Counted from the first letter of the stretch, positions 1 to 9,084 are shown. The stretch is 64,000 nt of DNA from Thiotrichaceae bacterium UBA973 (GCA_002292815.1 DBBX01000007.1:1-64000), one strand, 5' to 3'. The notes: generated by a model not told the origin, from the sequence alone. Numbers and translations are program-made.

Positions 1-495
1 ATGGGGCTGACGGGGTACAGTTTTTTTGTGATTAAATCAGAAGCACCTCTGTCAGGCAACATGCCGCTGTCATTAGCTAAATATGCAGGCATTCCTGTTA
101 ATTTGAAATCGCTATATTCTCGTTTTGCTCCTCAGTCTTCAAAACAATATTGCGCTAAAGGTGTCGACAGTAAACAAACGCCGGAGCAGGAAGGGGTTGC
201 TGATCAGGTGTTCGATGATTTAATGGATCGTTTTGCTACTACAAAATCAATTGGTATTTTTACAAAGTTATCAATAAAACATAATGTCGATCGTCTTAAT
301 CAATCTTTTGCCAGTTATCATGACGGGGAACGTCCGCCGACTATTGATGAGCTAAGAGAACGTTATGATTTAATGGTGAAAGAAATGATGGTTCTGGTTC
401 AGAAAAAAGATCCAGAACTTGCCCGCGAAATTTCTGCGGCGCGCTTGCTACTATGGTCTTATCTTTCTGACCCTGAAAAATATAAATCAATCTAG
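1..495 (+). CDS. Conserved-looking hypothetical protein, probably 5'-truncated by the window edge
   Basis: An open frame runs from the first base of the window to a TAG at 493-495 (164 residues as seen). The first codon happens to be ATG, but there is no upstream sequence to judge it and the opening residues read like the interior of a protein, so the gene probably starts outside the window. The product looks soluble. Its C-terminal half is charged and helical, with Lys/Glu-rich segments around residues 115-160, and there is no signal peptide, membrane segment or recognisable motif. It is followed after 22 bases by a secreted-protein gene on the same strand, so the two may be cotranscribed. 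I do not recognise the family. Confidence 0.5.
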   Translation: MGLTGYSFFVIKSEAPLSGNMPLSLAKYAGIPVNLKSLYSRFAPQSSKQYCAKGVDSKQTPEQEGVADQVFDDLMDRFATTKSIGIFTKLSIKHNVDRLNQSFASYHDGERPPTIDELRERYDLMVKEMMVLVQKKDPELAREISAARLLLWSYLSDPEKYKSI

Positions 496-517
496 AGTCA
501 TGCTTGTGAATTTATCC

Positions 518-1081
518 ATGAATAAGACGCTGAAGCATATAATGATATATTTATTATTAACTTTCATTTTTCCATCCATTGTCTTTTCTAAAGATGAGGC
601 CAATGAAACTTCGATTGCTAATGATATTTATACTGCTTTGACATTACAGGGAATAAATTGCGATGGTATCGATGAGCTACAGCCAAGTGAAAAGGGTAGC
701 TATGATGTTGCCTGTAATAGTGGTGGTCAATTTAATATAAGTCAAACTACGGATGGCATTCTTACTATTGTTGATAAAGTAACAGGAGCAGTACTTAAAA
801 GCATAGGCATGATTCTTAAGGCCATTCCATTGACTGGCTATCTATTCCAACAGAAAGACAATATAACTGAACACGATATTGAAGTTGCGCGTAGTCTTTT
901 TTCTATCATTGAGCTGTCTGGGTATGCATGTGATTCTATAACAAAGGTTAGCAGTACTAGTTCCGACGACCACATAGTGACATGTATGAATGATAAAAAT
1001 TATCATATCTATACTGGAGAGGATGGATCAGTAGAGGTTGATGCACTAGGTGAAATAGAGAATCAGACAAAACCTAAATAA
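518..1081 (+). CDS. Secreted protein with two copies of a C-x17-C module
   Basis: This is a 187-residue product with an N-terminal signal peptide: Lys3 and Lys6, a hydrophobic core at about residues 8-23, and cleavage probably after VFS. An ATG at 500 in the same frame would add six residues. The mature part contains two related modules of about 52 residues (about 34-86 and 124-175). Each begins with an amphipathic helix, then has two cysteines exactly 18 residues apart (C48/C66 and C138/C156), and ends in a turn of the form T-x-DG/EDG followed by a short strand and VD. The modules are joined by a hydrophobic linker (about 88-110). Disulfides in the periplasm are plausible. I do not recognise the family, and the function is unknown. 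Confidence 0.7.
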   Translation: MNKTLKHIMIYLLLTFIFPSIVFSKDEANETSIANDIYTALTLQGINCDGIDELQPSEKGSYDVACNSGGQFNISQTTDGILTIVDKVTGAVLKSIGMILKAIPLTGYLFQQKDNITEHDIEVARSLFSIIELSGYACDSITKVSSTSSDDHIVTCMNDKNYHIYTGEDGSVEVDALGEIENQTKPK

Positions 1082-1214
1082 TAATATTGAACTCTTTCTC
1101 CCAATCTCAATCAGCATAGTTACACAGGATGCTGTTAATAACTGAACAATTCATTCATCTCAGGACATAGAATATACAGCTTTCATTATTAGAAATAATT
1201 GGTCGCCAGAATAA

Positions 1215-1850
1215 ATGACGCTTAAAAATAACATTACAGTAGAGCTTTCTAAAGACGCTTTTCGTCGGATAGATGAATCTCCTGATGAAGGATTCTACAG
1301 GATACCGAGGTTTGTCACTCACATCGACCCCAATGCAATACAAGCTGTAACCGACCTTTACTGTAAGTATATCCCGGCTAATGCTGATATTTTGGATTTG
1401 ATGAGTAGCTGGGTGAGCCATCTTCCGAGCAATGTAAGTTACGGCCGAATCGTTGGGTTAGGGATGAACGCCAGGGAACTTGCACGCAATAAGCAATTAA
1501 ATGAATGGTTGGTTCATGACTTGAATAAACAACCGCATCTTCCATTTAAAGATAATGAATTCGATGCAGGTGTTATTTGTGTCTCGATAGATTATTTAAT
1601 ACATCCGGTAGAAGTTCTGATGGAATTGGGGCGTGTTTTAAAAATGAATGCGCCGCTCATTATTACTTATTCAAATCGATATTTTGAAAGTAAGGTAACT
1701 TCCGCGTGGCTTTCATTAGCGGAAGATGATCGAAAGTATCTGATCAGAACCTATCTATTAAAAACTGAATGTTTTGATAATATCGAATATATAGACTGTA
1801 GTACTGGCAATGGTGATCCACTTTATGCTTTTGTAGCTACAGTGTCTTAA
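1215..1850 (+). CDS. Class I SAM-dependent methyltransferase (type 11-like)
   Basis: This is a 211-residue soluble protein with a degenerate class I methyltransferase fold. A motif I-like strand (ILDLMSSW, about residues 58-65) precedes a region that fits an acidic loop (VHDLNKQPHLPF, about 99-110). The block from FDAGVICVSIDYL to LMELGRVLKMNAPLIITYSN matches the motif post-I to III region of Methyltransf_11 proteins, including the typical phrase 'EL-RVLK..APLI'. The G-rich SAM loop is not canonical, since the sequence has D-L-M-S-S-W where DxGxG is usual, so activity is not assured. The substrate is unknown. A radical SAM gene follows 81 bases downstream on the same strand. Confidence 0.75.
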   Translation: MTLKNNITVELSKDAFRRIDESPDEGFYRIPRFVTHIDPNAIQAVTDLYCKYIPANADILDLMSSWVSHLPSNVSYGRIVGLGMNARELARNKQLNEWLVHDLNKQPHLPFKDNEFDAGVICVSIDYLIHPVEVLMELGRVLKMNAPLIITYSNRYFESKVTSAWLSLAEDDRKYLIRTYLLKTECFDNIEYIDCSTGNGDPLYAFVATVS

Positions 1851-1931
1851 CATCAGTTATCTAGTGTCAAGCGTTCTAAATAAAGTATAATTAGGACACT
1901 ATTTTAAAATATTTCTAGCTCCAAAAAATTA

Positions 1932-2777
1932 ATGCTAACCACATCTGACCACAGTCGCGACAAGGCTGGACTAACTTATGTTTACCCGGTTCTTTCCCGT
2001 CGTGCTGGTGGACTATCAATTGGTATTAATTTGAATATCAATAATGCTTGTAATTGGCGTTGTATCTATTGCCAGGTTCCTGATTTAATTCGCGGGAGTG
2101 CCCCTGCTGTTAATCTAGATAAATTAGGTCACGAACTACGTAATTTTCTGGCCGATGTTGTTCATGGTCGTTTCTATGATAGGGAAGAGGTGCCGGATGA
2201 ATATCGGGTAATTAAAGATATTGCGATATCTGGAAATGGCGAGCCGACTACAGCCAATGAGTTTGATCAGGTCATTAACCTGATTGAATTAATATTAAAT
2301 GAATATGGCTTGTTGAATTCTATAAAATGCGTATTGATTACCAATGGCAGCATGGTAAATCGAGTTCATGTCAAGAAAGGCTTGAAGAAGCTTGCGAAAA
2401 TGAATGGTGAAGTTTGGTTCAAGATTGATAGTGCAACACCAACAGGTATTGCCACTATAAATAAAATAAGAGGATCAAACATTTCTACACTCAAACGCTT
2501 GAAAGTCTCGGCTGAACTTTGTCCAACCTGGATACAGACATGTGTATTTAGTTATAAAAATAAACCACCCAGTAAAGCAGAAACAGATGCCTATATTAAT
2601 TTATTGAAGGCCACAGTTAGCCGCGACATAGCCGTTAAAGGTGTGCTGCTTTACGGTGTCGAGCGGCCATCCTTACAGCCTGAAGCAAAAGTGATTGAAA
2701 AACTCCCGGAGTCATGGCTACAGGAATTTGCATTGTCTTTAAACCAACTACCTTTTGATATAACGATAACACCCTAG
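1932..2777 (+). CDS. Radical SAM superfamily protein (wyosine-synthetase-like branch)
   Basis: This is a 281-residue radical SAM enzyme. The [4Fe-4S]-binding motif CxxxCxxC is C40-NWR-C44-IY-C47. It is followed by a GGE-like SAM-binding stretch (ISGNGEPTT, about residues 98-106) and by strand/turn elements of the TIM-barrel (VLITNGS; WFKIDSAT). It resembles the COG0731-type radical SAM proteins related to archaeal wyosine synthesis, which in bacteria are mostly uncharacterised. No second Fe-S cluster cysteine set is evident. The stop is two bases from the stop of the convergent AsmA gene. The methyltransferase upstream is a possible partner, but that is inference from proximity only. Confidence 0.8.
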   Translation: MLTTSDHSRDKAGLTYVYPVLSRRAGGLSIGINLNINNACNWRCIYCQVPDLIRGSAPAVNLDKLGHELRNFLADVVHGRFYDREEVPDEYRVIKDIAISGNGEPTTANEFDQVINLIELILNEYGLLNSIKCVLITNGSMVNRVHVKKGLKKLAKMNGEVWFKIDSATPTGIATINKIRGSNISTLKRLKVSAELCPTWIQTCVFSYKNKPPSKAETDAYINLLKATVSRDIAVKGVLLYGVERPSLQPEAKVIEKLPESWLQEFALSLNQLPFDITITP

Positions 2778-2779
2778 AA

Positions 2780-4816
2780 TCAAAACAGGCTTTTAAGTTT
2801 ATCGCCTACTGCACTTGCGGCATCTTTTACAGTGCTGGTGGTTTTTTCAACGGTACTTTTTTCTGTTGTTGGTTTTTCTGCTTTTTTCATTGGTGCTATC
2901 CCTAAAGCAATATCACAAGGGTTTCCAGAATCTTTAGAAGAGCCTGATAAGGCACCTTCACCCAAAAGAGAAAGACCTCCTGACGCAATAGCTGCCCCTG
3001 CAGATAAACCCGCTGACAACGCCGCTTTTGTGTCTGCCTTTGGAGCAGGATTTGCTATTGTGCCACCGATACGAACCAGACCGGCAAGTTGACTAAGGTT
3101 TAGTCCAACACCTTCCTGTGCCTTTGGTTTAATGCCTATATCCAATGCTTCTGTTTTTAAATTTATAGTGCCGCCACCATAAACATTCAAACGATTAGTT
3201 GATATACCAATGCCATTATTGGCAGTTGCTATACCATCTTTAATATTAAAATTAACAACAGCACATTCAAGTATGCTGCCTTCAGCTTTATTAGCGCCTG
3301 GATTTATTAAAGATAATGTACTCACAAGGGCATCAGCACTTGCAACGTTTAAACTTTTATTTGAAATATTACCTTTACCAACTTTTATTAAAAGTGCGCC
3401 ATTAAGCCCCGCCATGATGTTGCTAACACTTGAACCAGTTCCCTTTACGTTGATAGAGATGTCAGATTTACCACCCGTTAATAAGTTCTTTGCTTTTATA
3501 GCCGGAATCAAACCAATCTCAAATTGTTTTATTTCAATATTGTTACTAAGCGTAGCTGATTTACCATTACTGCCATCTAGATCGATATTCGCTGAAATTG
3601 TTCCGCCAACTGCTTTCGCATTCTGTGTTATCTGCAACTTGCCATTGTTCAATGTTAAAGTCAGGGTCACATCATCGAGTGTTAAATCTTTAGTGATGAG
3701 TTTCTGTGCTTTAAATTTCAAATCAACGTCGGCGGCTTTAAGCCCTTCCAAAGGTAACGGGTCTGATGGAAAAACTTTATCTTTTTTAATCGCTTCTTCT
3801 TCAGAGGCGCCTTGAAAAGGGCTGACATCGAGACTGTCGGTTGACAGGGTTGCAATTAATTCAGGTCGCGCACCACCAAGTCCTATCTCTACATCACCAT
3901 TGACTTTATATTCCATAATTTGTGCAGCCATGGCCTTAACAGAATAACCAGTTTTAGTATCAGATAGTTTGCCACTAAAGATAATCGGGCCAACTTCTGG
4001 CAGTTCTGCGCCAGCTAGCTTATTCAGACTGCTTAATTCTTTTATGTTTAACGTTGCAAGTAAGTCGATGCCTTTAGCGTCCATCGGTTGCCCCAGCGTA
4101 CCTTCGATACTGATTTCAGCACCGGCAATATTGCCTTTAATATTGACCGGGTAATCTTTGTTATCGAGCAAGTTATTGATTGACCCTAATGTACCTTCCA
4201 TTTCCAGATCCGACTCGTTAATGTCAGCTTTAATAAATAGGCTCATTGGGTCGGAAAAACTCTCCGAATTAATCGTCACTTCATCGATATGTAATTTAGT
4301 TGTCTCACCCGTTTTACCATCTTTATAGCTTATATTTGCATCTTCAATATGCACTTCATTAACCGCCAAACCCGGCAGTGTTGTTGCTCCTGATTCTGTT
4401 ACGGGCTCTGTTTCTTTAGGAGTAGGGCCAGTAGCTAAGACCCAGTTGCCTTCACCCTTGTTATTTGTCTCAAGATAGATATTCGGTTCAATCAAAATAA
4501 ATTTAATGACCTGTATGTTTTTCTTCAACAAAGGCATAAGCGCAATCTGGGCTTCAAATTTTGTTACGCTCAGCATGTTCTTCTCTTTTGCCCAACTGGC
4601 ATTCCCGAGCGTAACGCCTTCAACAGCAATAGTGGGAATGAGGGAGGGTGCTAATTTCAAGTCACCACTTATTTCAAAATCTCTTCCGGTATTGTCTTTG
4701 ACTACTTGAACTATCTGCTCTTTATATTGATTGATATCAGTAGTGAAAATGATGCCTGCTAAAGCAACGACAACGAGCAGCCCTAGAATGACTAGAATTT
4801 TGATGATTTTTCCCAT
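2780..4816 (-). CDS. AsmA family protein
   Basis: This is a 678-residue envelope protein. It has one N-terminal transmembrane anchor (about residues 5-24), and the remainder is a long beta-rich periplasmic region typical of AsmA/TAM-like proteins. The AsmA domain starts right after the anchor (ITTDINQYKEQIV...TGRDFEISGDLKL). A second conserved block lies at about 455-600, where 'KGTGSSVSNIMAGLNGALLIKVG' leads into 'LNVYGGGTINLKTEALDIGIKPK'. Such proteins are believed to bridge the inner and outer membranes in lipid handling and outer-membrane homeostasis. The C-terminal 80 residues are low-complexity (Ala/Lys/Thr-rich). It is convergent with the radical SAM gene (two-base gap). A further 110 bases separate it from the glycosyltransferase gene upstream. 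Confidence 0.9.
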   Translation of the reverse strand: MGKIIKILVILGLLVVVALAGIIFTTDINQYKEQIVQVVKDNTGRDFEISGDLKLAPSLIPTIAVEGVTLGNASWAKEKNMLSVTKFEAQIALMPLLKKNIQVIKFILIEPNIYLETNNKGEGNWVLATGPTPKETEPVTESGATTLPGLAVNEVHIEDANISYKDGKTGETTKLHIDEVTINSESFSDPMSLFIKADINESDLEMEGTLGSINNLLDNKDYPVNIKGNIAGAEISIEGTLGQPMDAKGIDLLATLNIKELSSLNKLAGAELPEVGPIIFSGKLSDTKTGYSVKAMAAQIMEYKVNGDVEIGLGGARPELIATLSTDSLDVSPFQGASEEEAIKKDKVFPSDPLPLEGLKAADVDLKFKAQKLITKDLTLDDVTLTLTLNNGKLQITQNAKAVGGTISANIDLDGSNGKSATLSNNIEIKQFEIGLIPAIKAKNLLTGGKSDISINVKGTGSSVSNIMAGLNGALLIKVGKGNISNKSLNVASADALVSTLSLINPGANKAEGSILECAVVNFNIKDGIATANNGIGISTNRLNVYGGGTINLKTEALDIGIKPKAQEGVGLNLSQLAGLVRIGGTIANPAPKADTKAALSAGLSAGAAIASGGLSLLGEGALSGSSKDSGNPCDIALGIAPMKKAEKPTTEKSTVEKTTSTVKDAASAVGDKLKSLF

Positions 4817-4925
4817 GAACTAATCCTTTTGAATATAATGTTTGAAAGAGTGTTTATTACTTATAACCATATAACAATAGAGATTAACTGCAATATTATT
4901 AATCACGACTTGAAGAATAAGAAAA

Positions 4926-6425
4926 CTAATGTTTCTTTATCGTCCATACCCGCCACATGCTTGTGCGTGAAGTCCAGTTATTAATGTTTATTTTTAAAAT
5001 CCAGTTTGGCAAGGCCTGGCAAGTAAGCTCATATGAAAGATTAGCCGCATCCATTTGCTGACTCCGATTTCGCTTGCGCGATGCATATAATATTTGTTTG
5101 CTCGGATGTTGTTCTATTATTTCTTTAATTTCATTTTCATCTTTGACTGAGTTGATCTGGAGATTGATTGTATTGTAAAAGTCTAGATTCAATTCTGCCG
5201 GATCAGAATATGAACCGTCTTGATCCAAGACTAATAACATCGAGGGTTTTTCAGCCGCTATCGGCGACAAGCAATTTTGCCACAGTGCGACTTCTTTGCT
5301 GGCTGGTAAAGACAAGGTAAGAATAACAAGTATGCTATTTACAAATATGGATATTCCTAAAATTGACAGCCATGGATATTTAATAAATTTTAAATTCATT
5401 AACCCAAAACGTTGGTTTAAGTGAATAGATAGCATGGCAAACATCACTGGTGCAAAGGGCAATAATGGAAATAAATAACGCATTTCTTTATGCCCAAAAT
5501 ACGTATGAAAAAAGACAAACGGGATTGTTAGCCAAGTGATCGGATGGACAGGGAAAAATATCCAAAAGGCTACGATAGCAATGGGCAATAATAAAGATAT
5601 AGGAGGAATTAGTTGTAGTGAAGAATACTGAATATAAAACCACCAAGGCTCATAAACAGTTTTGCTGATACCGCCTGACGCGGATGTTAAGCCATCATAA
5701 TGCCATTTAAAATATTGCCACGAACTAACCGTCGGCTCTGCGTAGAGCCACCAATCAAATCCTGCGCCGAGGATTAACGTAAATAGCCCGGCAGACAGGA
5801 TATAAAATAAGTTGATGTATTTTATTCGATGAATGAACAACATCCATAGACCGAGGCCGAACAACATAAAACCAACTTGATACCTTGCCAGGAAGGCCAA
5901 ACCTAAAAAGAATCCAACCGCTAAATATCTTTGAATACTGCCAGGGCTTGGCAGTAGAAATAAGCCAAACCCAAGGATGAAAAATGAAGTTGCCCAGCCT
6001 TCGGAGGAAAAACGAACATTTATAAACAACAGAATCCAGGAAAAGAATAGAAAAAATACAGTCCATTTAAAGGCATTATTTGAGTCTATCTCTTTAGCGA
6101 TGGCCTTTATAAAAACCACGGTGGCAACAAGAGAAATAATGGCACTCATAAGCCGATAGATGAAGGCAAGGACAAAATGAGAATCAATGCCAACAAAGTC
6201 TGTTGCTTTTGATAATAGAAAAGCAATAAAGGGTTGAAAACCACTTCTAACACCGGCCTCAAATTCCCACATGAGTTCACTTTGCATATCCATACCAATC
6301 TTGGATGTCGCAAAATTCAGAATTTGAGCATATTCATCATCGTGATAGTGACCAACGCTAAACCATGCCACTAATAAATGTAATATTACGGCTATAATAA
6401 GCCAATGTTTAGGTAAAGATTTCAT
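4926..6425 (-). CDS. GT22-type (Alg9/PIG-B-like) mannosyltransferase, integral membrane
   Basis: This is a 499-residue polytopic protein with about ten hydrophobic segments. Near the N-terminus, after the first membrane segment, is an acidic pair in an HYHDDEYAQ context (residues about 26-34), the position of the conserved His-x-Asp-Glu of GT-C glycosyltransferases. The 'GHKEMRYLFPLLP' block (about residues 316-328) is the hallmark of glycosyltransferase family 22, the family of dolichol-linked and GPI mannosyltransferases. In bacteria such proteins are rare and mostly uncharacterised. A polyprenyl-phosphate-linked sugar donor is expected from the GT-C fold. The gene is monocistronic by appearance and divergent from the permease gene, with an 84-base intergenic region. 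Confidence 0.8.
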   Translation of the reverse strand: MKSLPKHWLIIAVILHLLVAWFSVGHYHDDEYAQILNFATSKIGMDMQSELMWEFEAGVRSGFQPFIAFLLSKATDFVGIDSHFVLAFIYRLMSAIISLVATVVFIKAIAKEIDSNNAFKWTVFFLFFSWILLFINVRFSSEGWATSFFILGFGLFLLPSPGSIQRYLAVGFFLGLAFLARYQVGFMLFGLGLWMLFIHRIKYINLFYILSAGLFTLILGAGFDWWLYAEPTVSSWQYFKWHYDGLTSASGGISKTVYEPWWFYIQYSSLQLIPPISLLLPIAIVAFWIFFPVHPITWLTIPFVFFHTYFGHKEMRYLFPLLPFAPVMFAMLSIHLNQRFGLMNLKFIKYPWLSILGISIFVNSILVILTLSLPASKEVALWQNCLSPIAAEKPSMLLVLDQDGSYSDPAELNLDFYNTINLQINSVKDENEIKEIIEQHPSKQILYASRKRNRSQQMDAANLSYELTCQALPNWILKININNWTSRTSMWRVWTIKKH

Positions 6426-6509
6426 TTGAGAACTAGATTAGGGATTTGTATATATTAGTACTTATGTACAAGCTCATGATCTATAAAACGAGTATAAATT
6501 TCAATTATT

Positions 6510-7577
6510 ATGAATGAATGTTGTCATAAAGAAAAAAAACACGAAACTTGTCATGAGACGAATCACGGCCACGATTACTTATTGATTGTTACATCAATTT
6601 CAATCGTAACATCTTATCTTATTTTTTTATTACCAGATTCTGGTTTAGATGCATCTGGATATTTAACTACATTCATCTCCTCAAACGTTACACTTATTAA
6701 CACCATGTCGTGGGGGATTATTGTTGGCATTATTTTCATTGGCTTAATAGGTACGATACCACGCGAATTCATTATAGCTCTTTTAGGCGACAAAAATGGA
6801 GTTGGGGGGATAATCAGGGCGACTTGTGCAGGCGTTTTACTGGACCTTTGTAGTCATGGCATATTAATGGTCGGAACAAAGCTCTATGAAAAAGGGGCAA
6901 GTGTAGGGCAGGTCACGGCATTTTTAATCGCTAGCCCATGGAACTCCATATCCTTAACATTAATATTATGGGCCTTGGTTGGGTTTAAATGGATGATGAT
7001 ATTTTTACTTGCCTCAATGCTGATAGGTATCATTTCAGGATTGATTTTTGAACATTTAGTCAAAATCAAGATCTTACCGGACAACCCAAACCGTATCGAT
7101 TTACCTGATGGTTTTGATATTTTTAAAGAAGCTAAATCTGCTTTTACAAGATTCAGGCTAACACCAAGATGGCTTATTTCTACCTTGATACAAGGAATAA
7201 AAGACTCACGGATGGTAGTTCGATGGATCTTTTTAGGTGTTATTCTCGCCTCATTGATTAGGACATTCGTTGCGACAGATCAGTTTCAAACATATTTTGG
7301 TCCGACAATAATTGGCTTAGGCCTAACCTTGGTTGTTGCAACAATTATAGAAGTTTGTTCAGAAGGGACATTACCCATTGCTGCTGATTTACTGACGCGT
7401 GCCAATGCCCCTGGCAATAGCTTTACATTTCTAATGGCCGGTGTGGCAACAGATTATACGGAGATAATGGTGCTTAAAGAGGCAACAGGCAGATGGATTA
7501 TTCCACTTTTTTTACCTTTAGTAACACTGCCTCAAATATTAGTACTGGGAATAATCTTTAATCATTTTAATCCATAA
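6510..7577 (+). CDS. Permease of the ArsP/YraQ (DUF318) type with His/Cys-rich N-terminus
   Basis: This is a 355-residue membrane protein with about eight hydrophobic segments in two similar halves. Each half contains a signature helix pair: 'GVLLDLCSHGILMVGTKLYEKG' (about 112-133) and 'ATIIEVCSEGTLPIAADLLTRA' (about 276-297), with a Cys at the equivalent place in both. This is the pattern of the permease family that includes ArsP and the putative Cu/Zn effluxers. The first 21 residues, before the first membrane segment, are rich in Cys and His (C4, C5, H6, H11, C14, H15, H19, H21) and look like a metal-binding tail. A soft-metal or metalloid efflux role is inferred. No metal-responsive regulator is adjacent. 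Confidence 0.75.
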   Translation: MNECCHKEKKHETCHETNHGHDYLLIVTSISIVTSYLIFLLPDSGLDASGYLTTFISSNVTLINTMSWGIIVGIIFIGLIGTIPREFIIALLGDKNGVGGIIRATCAGVLLDLCSHGILMVGTKLYEKGASVGQVTAFLIASPWNSISLTLILWALVGFKWMMIFLLASMLIGIISGLIFEHLVKIKILPDNPNRIDLPDGFDIFKEAKSAFTRFRLTPRWLISTLIQGIKDSRMVVRWIFLGVILASLIRTFVATDQFQTYFGPTIIGLGLTLVVATIIEVCSEGTLPIAADLLTRANAPGNSFTFLMAGVATDYTEIMVLKEATGRWIIPLFLPLVTLPQILVLGIIFNHFNP

Positions 7578-7587
7578 ATTATTCATT

Positions 7588-7612
7588 CCATCTACGCTAA
7601 GCTAGCAGATGG
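7588..7612. terminator. Hairpin between convergent permease and guaB-like genes
   Basis: CCATCT (7588-7593) pairs with AGATGG (7607-7612), and the stem continues inside as GCTA (7596-7599) with TAGC (7603-7606) after a two-base bulge. It sits midway in the 40-base gap between two convergent stops. On the plus strand it is followed by CTATTTTA, and on the minus strand by an AT-rich run, so it may stop transcription in both directions. The U-tracts are imperfect. Confidence 0.5.
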
Positions 7613-7617
7613 CTATT

Positions 7618-9084
7618 TTACCTATCGAAAGATTCTCTTCTGGATGAGTCGGAAAGCGGTATAAGGTAACGTTCGGGATCAGACAAAATCTTTTCTCGTG
7701 CTGCAGCTAATGATATTTCTCCCGCATAGCTTACCGACGATTGTAAATGTCCGCGTATACGATGCAATATATCTACTACACTGCCCTTATAAGGCATTTG
7801 TATTTCCTGGCCTTCAGATGGCGTATCGAGTGCAGCATCAATTTCATCATTCTCAGATTCATATAAAGACTCGAGTACGGCTTGAGGTGAAGTCATACCC
7901 CTATAGATTTTCTTTTTAGTGTTTGTCACCGGGTCTTCAATCATCTGTCCCGGCGCTTCGTCGGTGCCAGATAAGGCACTGCCTAACATTACTGTTGAAG
8001 CACCACTGATTAACGCTAAAAATATATCTTTATCTGTTTTAATCCCACCGTCGGCCATAATCGGTATTGAATCACCCACTGTCTCATAGGCTTCTCGAAT
8101 TGCCTGTAATTGAGGCACACCTGCCGCAGTTTTCAGGCGTGTTCGACAACCTCGGCCTGGACCAACGCCAACTTTAATAGCATCGGCACCAATATCTTTC
8201 ATAAATTGAGCGCCTTCACTTGTCGCAACATTACCGCAGACCAATGGCACGTCATTACATTGTTTACGAATGTTGTTAACTGCTACCTCCATCACACTAG
8301 AATGGCCATGTGCAATGTCAATAAACAAACAATCTGCGCCAGAGACGAGTAGGGCACTCGCCCGTTCAAGATAATCGCCATGAGCGCCTATGGCTGCGGC
8401 AACTAATAAATGACCTTTATCATCTTTACTGGCATCAGGTCGCTCTCGCAATGAAAAGATGTCTTTACGCGTAATAAGGCCATGAATACGTCGGTTTGCA
8501 TCAATTAACGGCAATCTTTCTAAACGTTTATCAAATAGGATACTTGCCGCTTCATCGGTGCTTATTTCAGGTTTTTCAGTGGTTAATTTCTCAACTGGAG
8601 TCATGTAATCACTGACCACTTTATCATTAACATCATTATCCCAGGGAATATCTCTGCCTGAGAGTACGCCGGCTAAAATACCACTTCCAGATTCAGTTTC
8701 TATGAGTATTCCCGTTATATTGTGCTTATTGGCAAAGTTCTTTGCCTGTCTTATGGTTGCAGACAACGGTAAACATAAGGGGTTTTCAATAACAGCACTC
8801 TGACTACGTTTCACCTCAGCAATTTTCCTTACTTGTCGTTTTATTGACATTGCCCTATGAACCACGCCTAAACCACCATCCATGGCCATAGTTCGGGCCA
8901 TATCTGAGCCCGTTACGCTATCCATGTTCGACGAGACAATCGGTAGCTCTAGCTGAATAGTGTTTGTCAATTTCGAAACAAGATGTATGTTTCGGCGAGA
9001 ATCAGAAATTCCTTTTTGAGGGCGGAACAAAAAGTCGTCAAATGTTTTACCAATCCAGAAGGCATTATCAGTTTGATTAGTCAT
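7618..9084 (-). CDS. guaB: IMP dehydrogenase / GMP reductase family protein with CBS pair (guaB-like)
   Basis: This is a 488-residue TIM-barrel enzyme of the IMPDH/GMPR family. The N-terminal barrel part (PIVSSNMDSVT, about 48-58) is followed by two CBS domains (about 97-215), then the phosphate/catalytic loop with the nucleophile Cys313 in GVGPGRGCRTR and the 'MADGGIKTDKDI...GASTVMLGS' phosphate-binding segments. Between YRGM (394-397) and PYKG (431-434), where IMP dehydrogenases carry an Arg-Tyr dyad that activates water, this protein has no Arg and no RY pair. The loop GPGRGCRTR also departs from the usual GPGSICTTR. It may therefore be a GMP reductase-like member, as was shown for the CBS-containing mycobacterial GuaB1, rather than the biosynthetic IMPDH. 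It is transcribed alone. Confidence 0.85.
   Translation of the reverse strand: MTNQTDNAFWIGKTFDDFLFRPQKGISDSRRNIHLVSKLTNTIQLELPIVSSNMDSVTGSDMARTMAMDGGLGVVHRAMSIKRQVRKIAEVKRSQSAVIENPLCLPLSATIRQAKNFANKHNITGILIETESGSGILAGVLSGRDIPWDNDVNDKVVSDYMTPVEKLTTEKPEISTDEAASILFDKRLERLPLIDANRRIHGLITRKDIFSLRERPDASKDDKGHLLVAAAIGAHGDYLERASALLVSGADCLFIDIAHGHSSVMEVAVNNIRKQCNDVPLVCGNVATSEGAQFMKDIGADAIKVGVGPGRGCRTRLKTAAGVPQLQAIREAYETVGDSIPIMADGGIKTDKDIFLALISGASTVMLGSALSGTDEAPGQMIEDPVTNTKKKIYRGMTSPQAVLESLYESENDEIDAALDTPSEGQEIQMPYKGSVVDILHRIRGHLQSSVSYAGEISLAAAREKILSDPERYLIPLSDSSRRESFDR

Noticed and set aside
3210..3815. 201-codon plus-strand frame inside asmA
   Set aside because: It is antisense to a clear AsmA domain and has no homology or ribosome-binding site I recognise.
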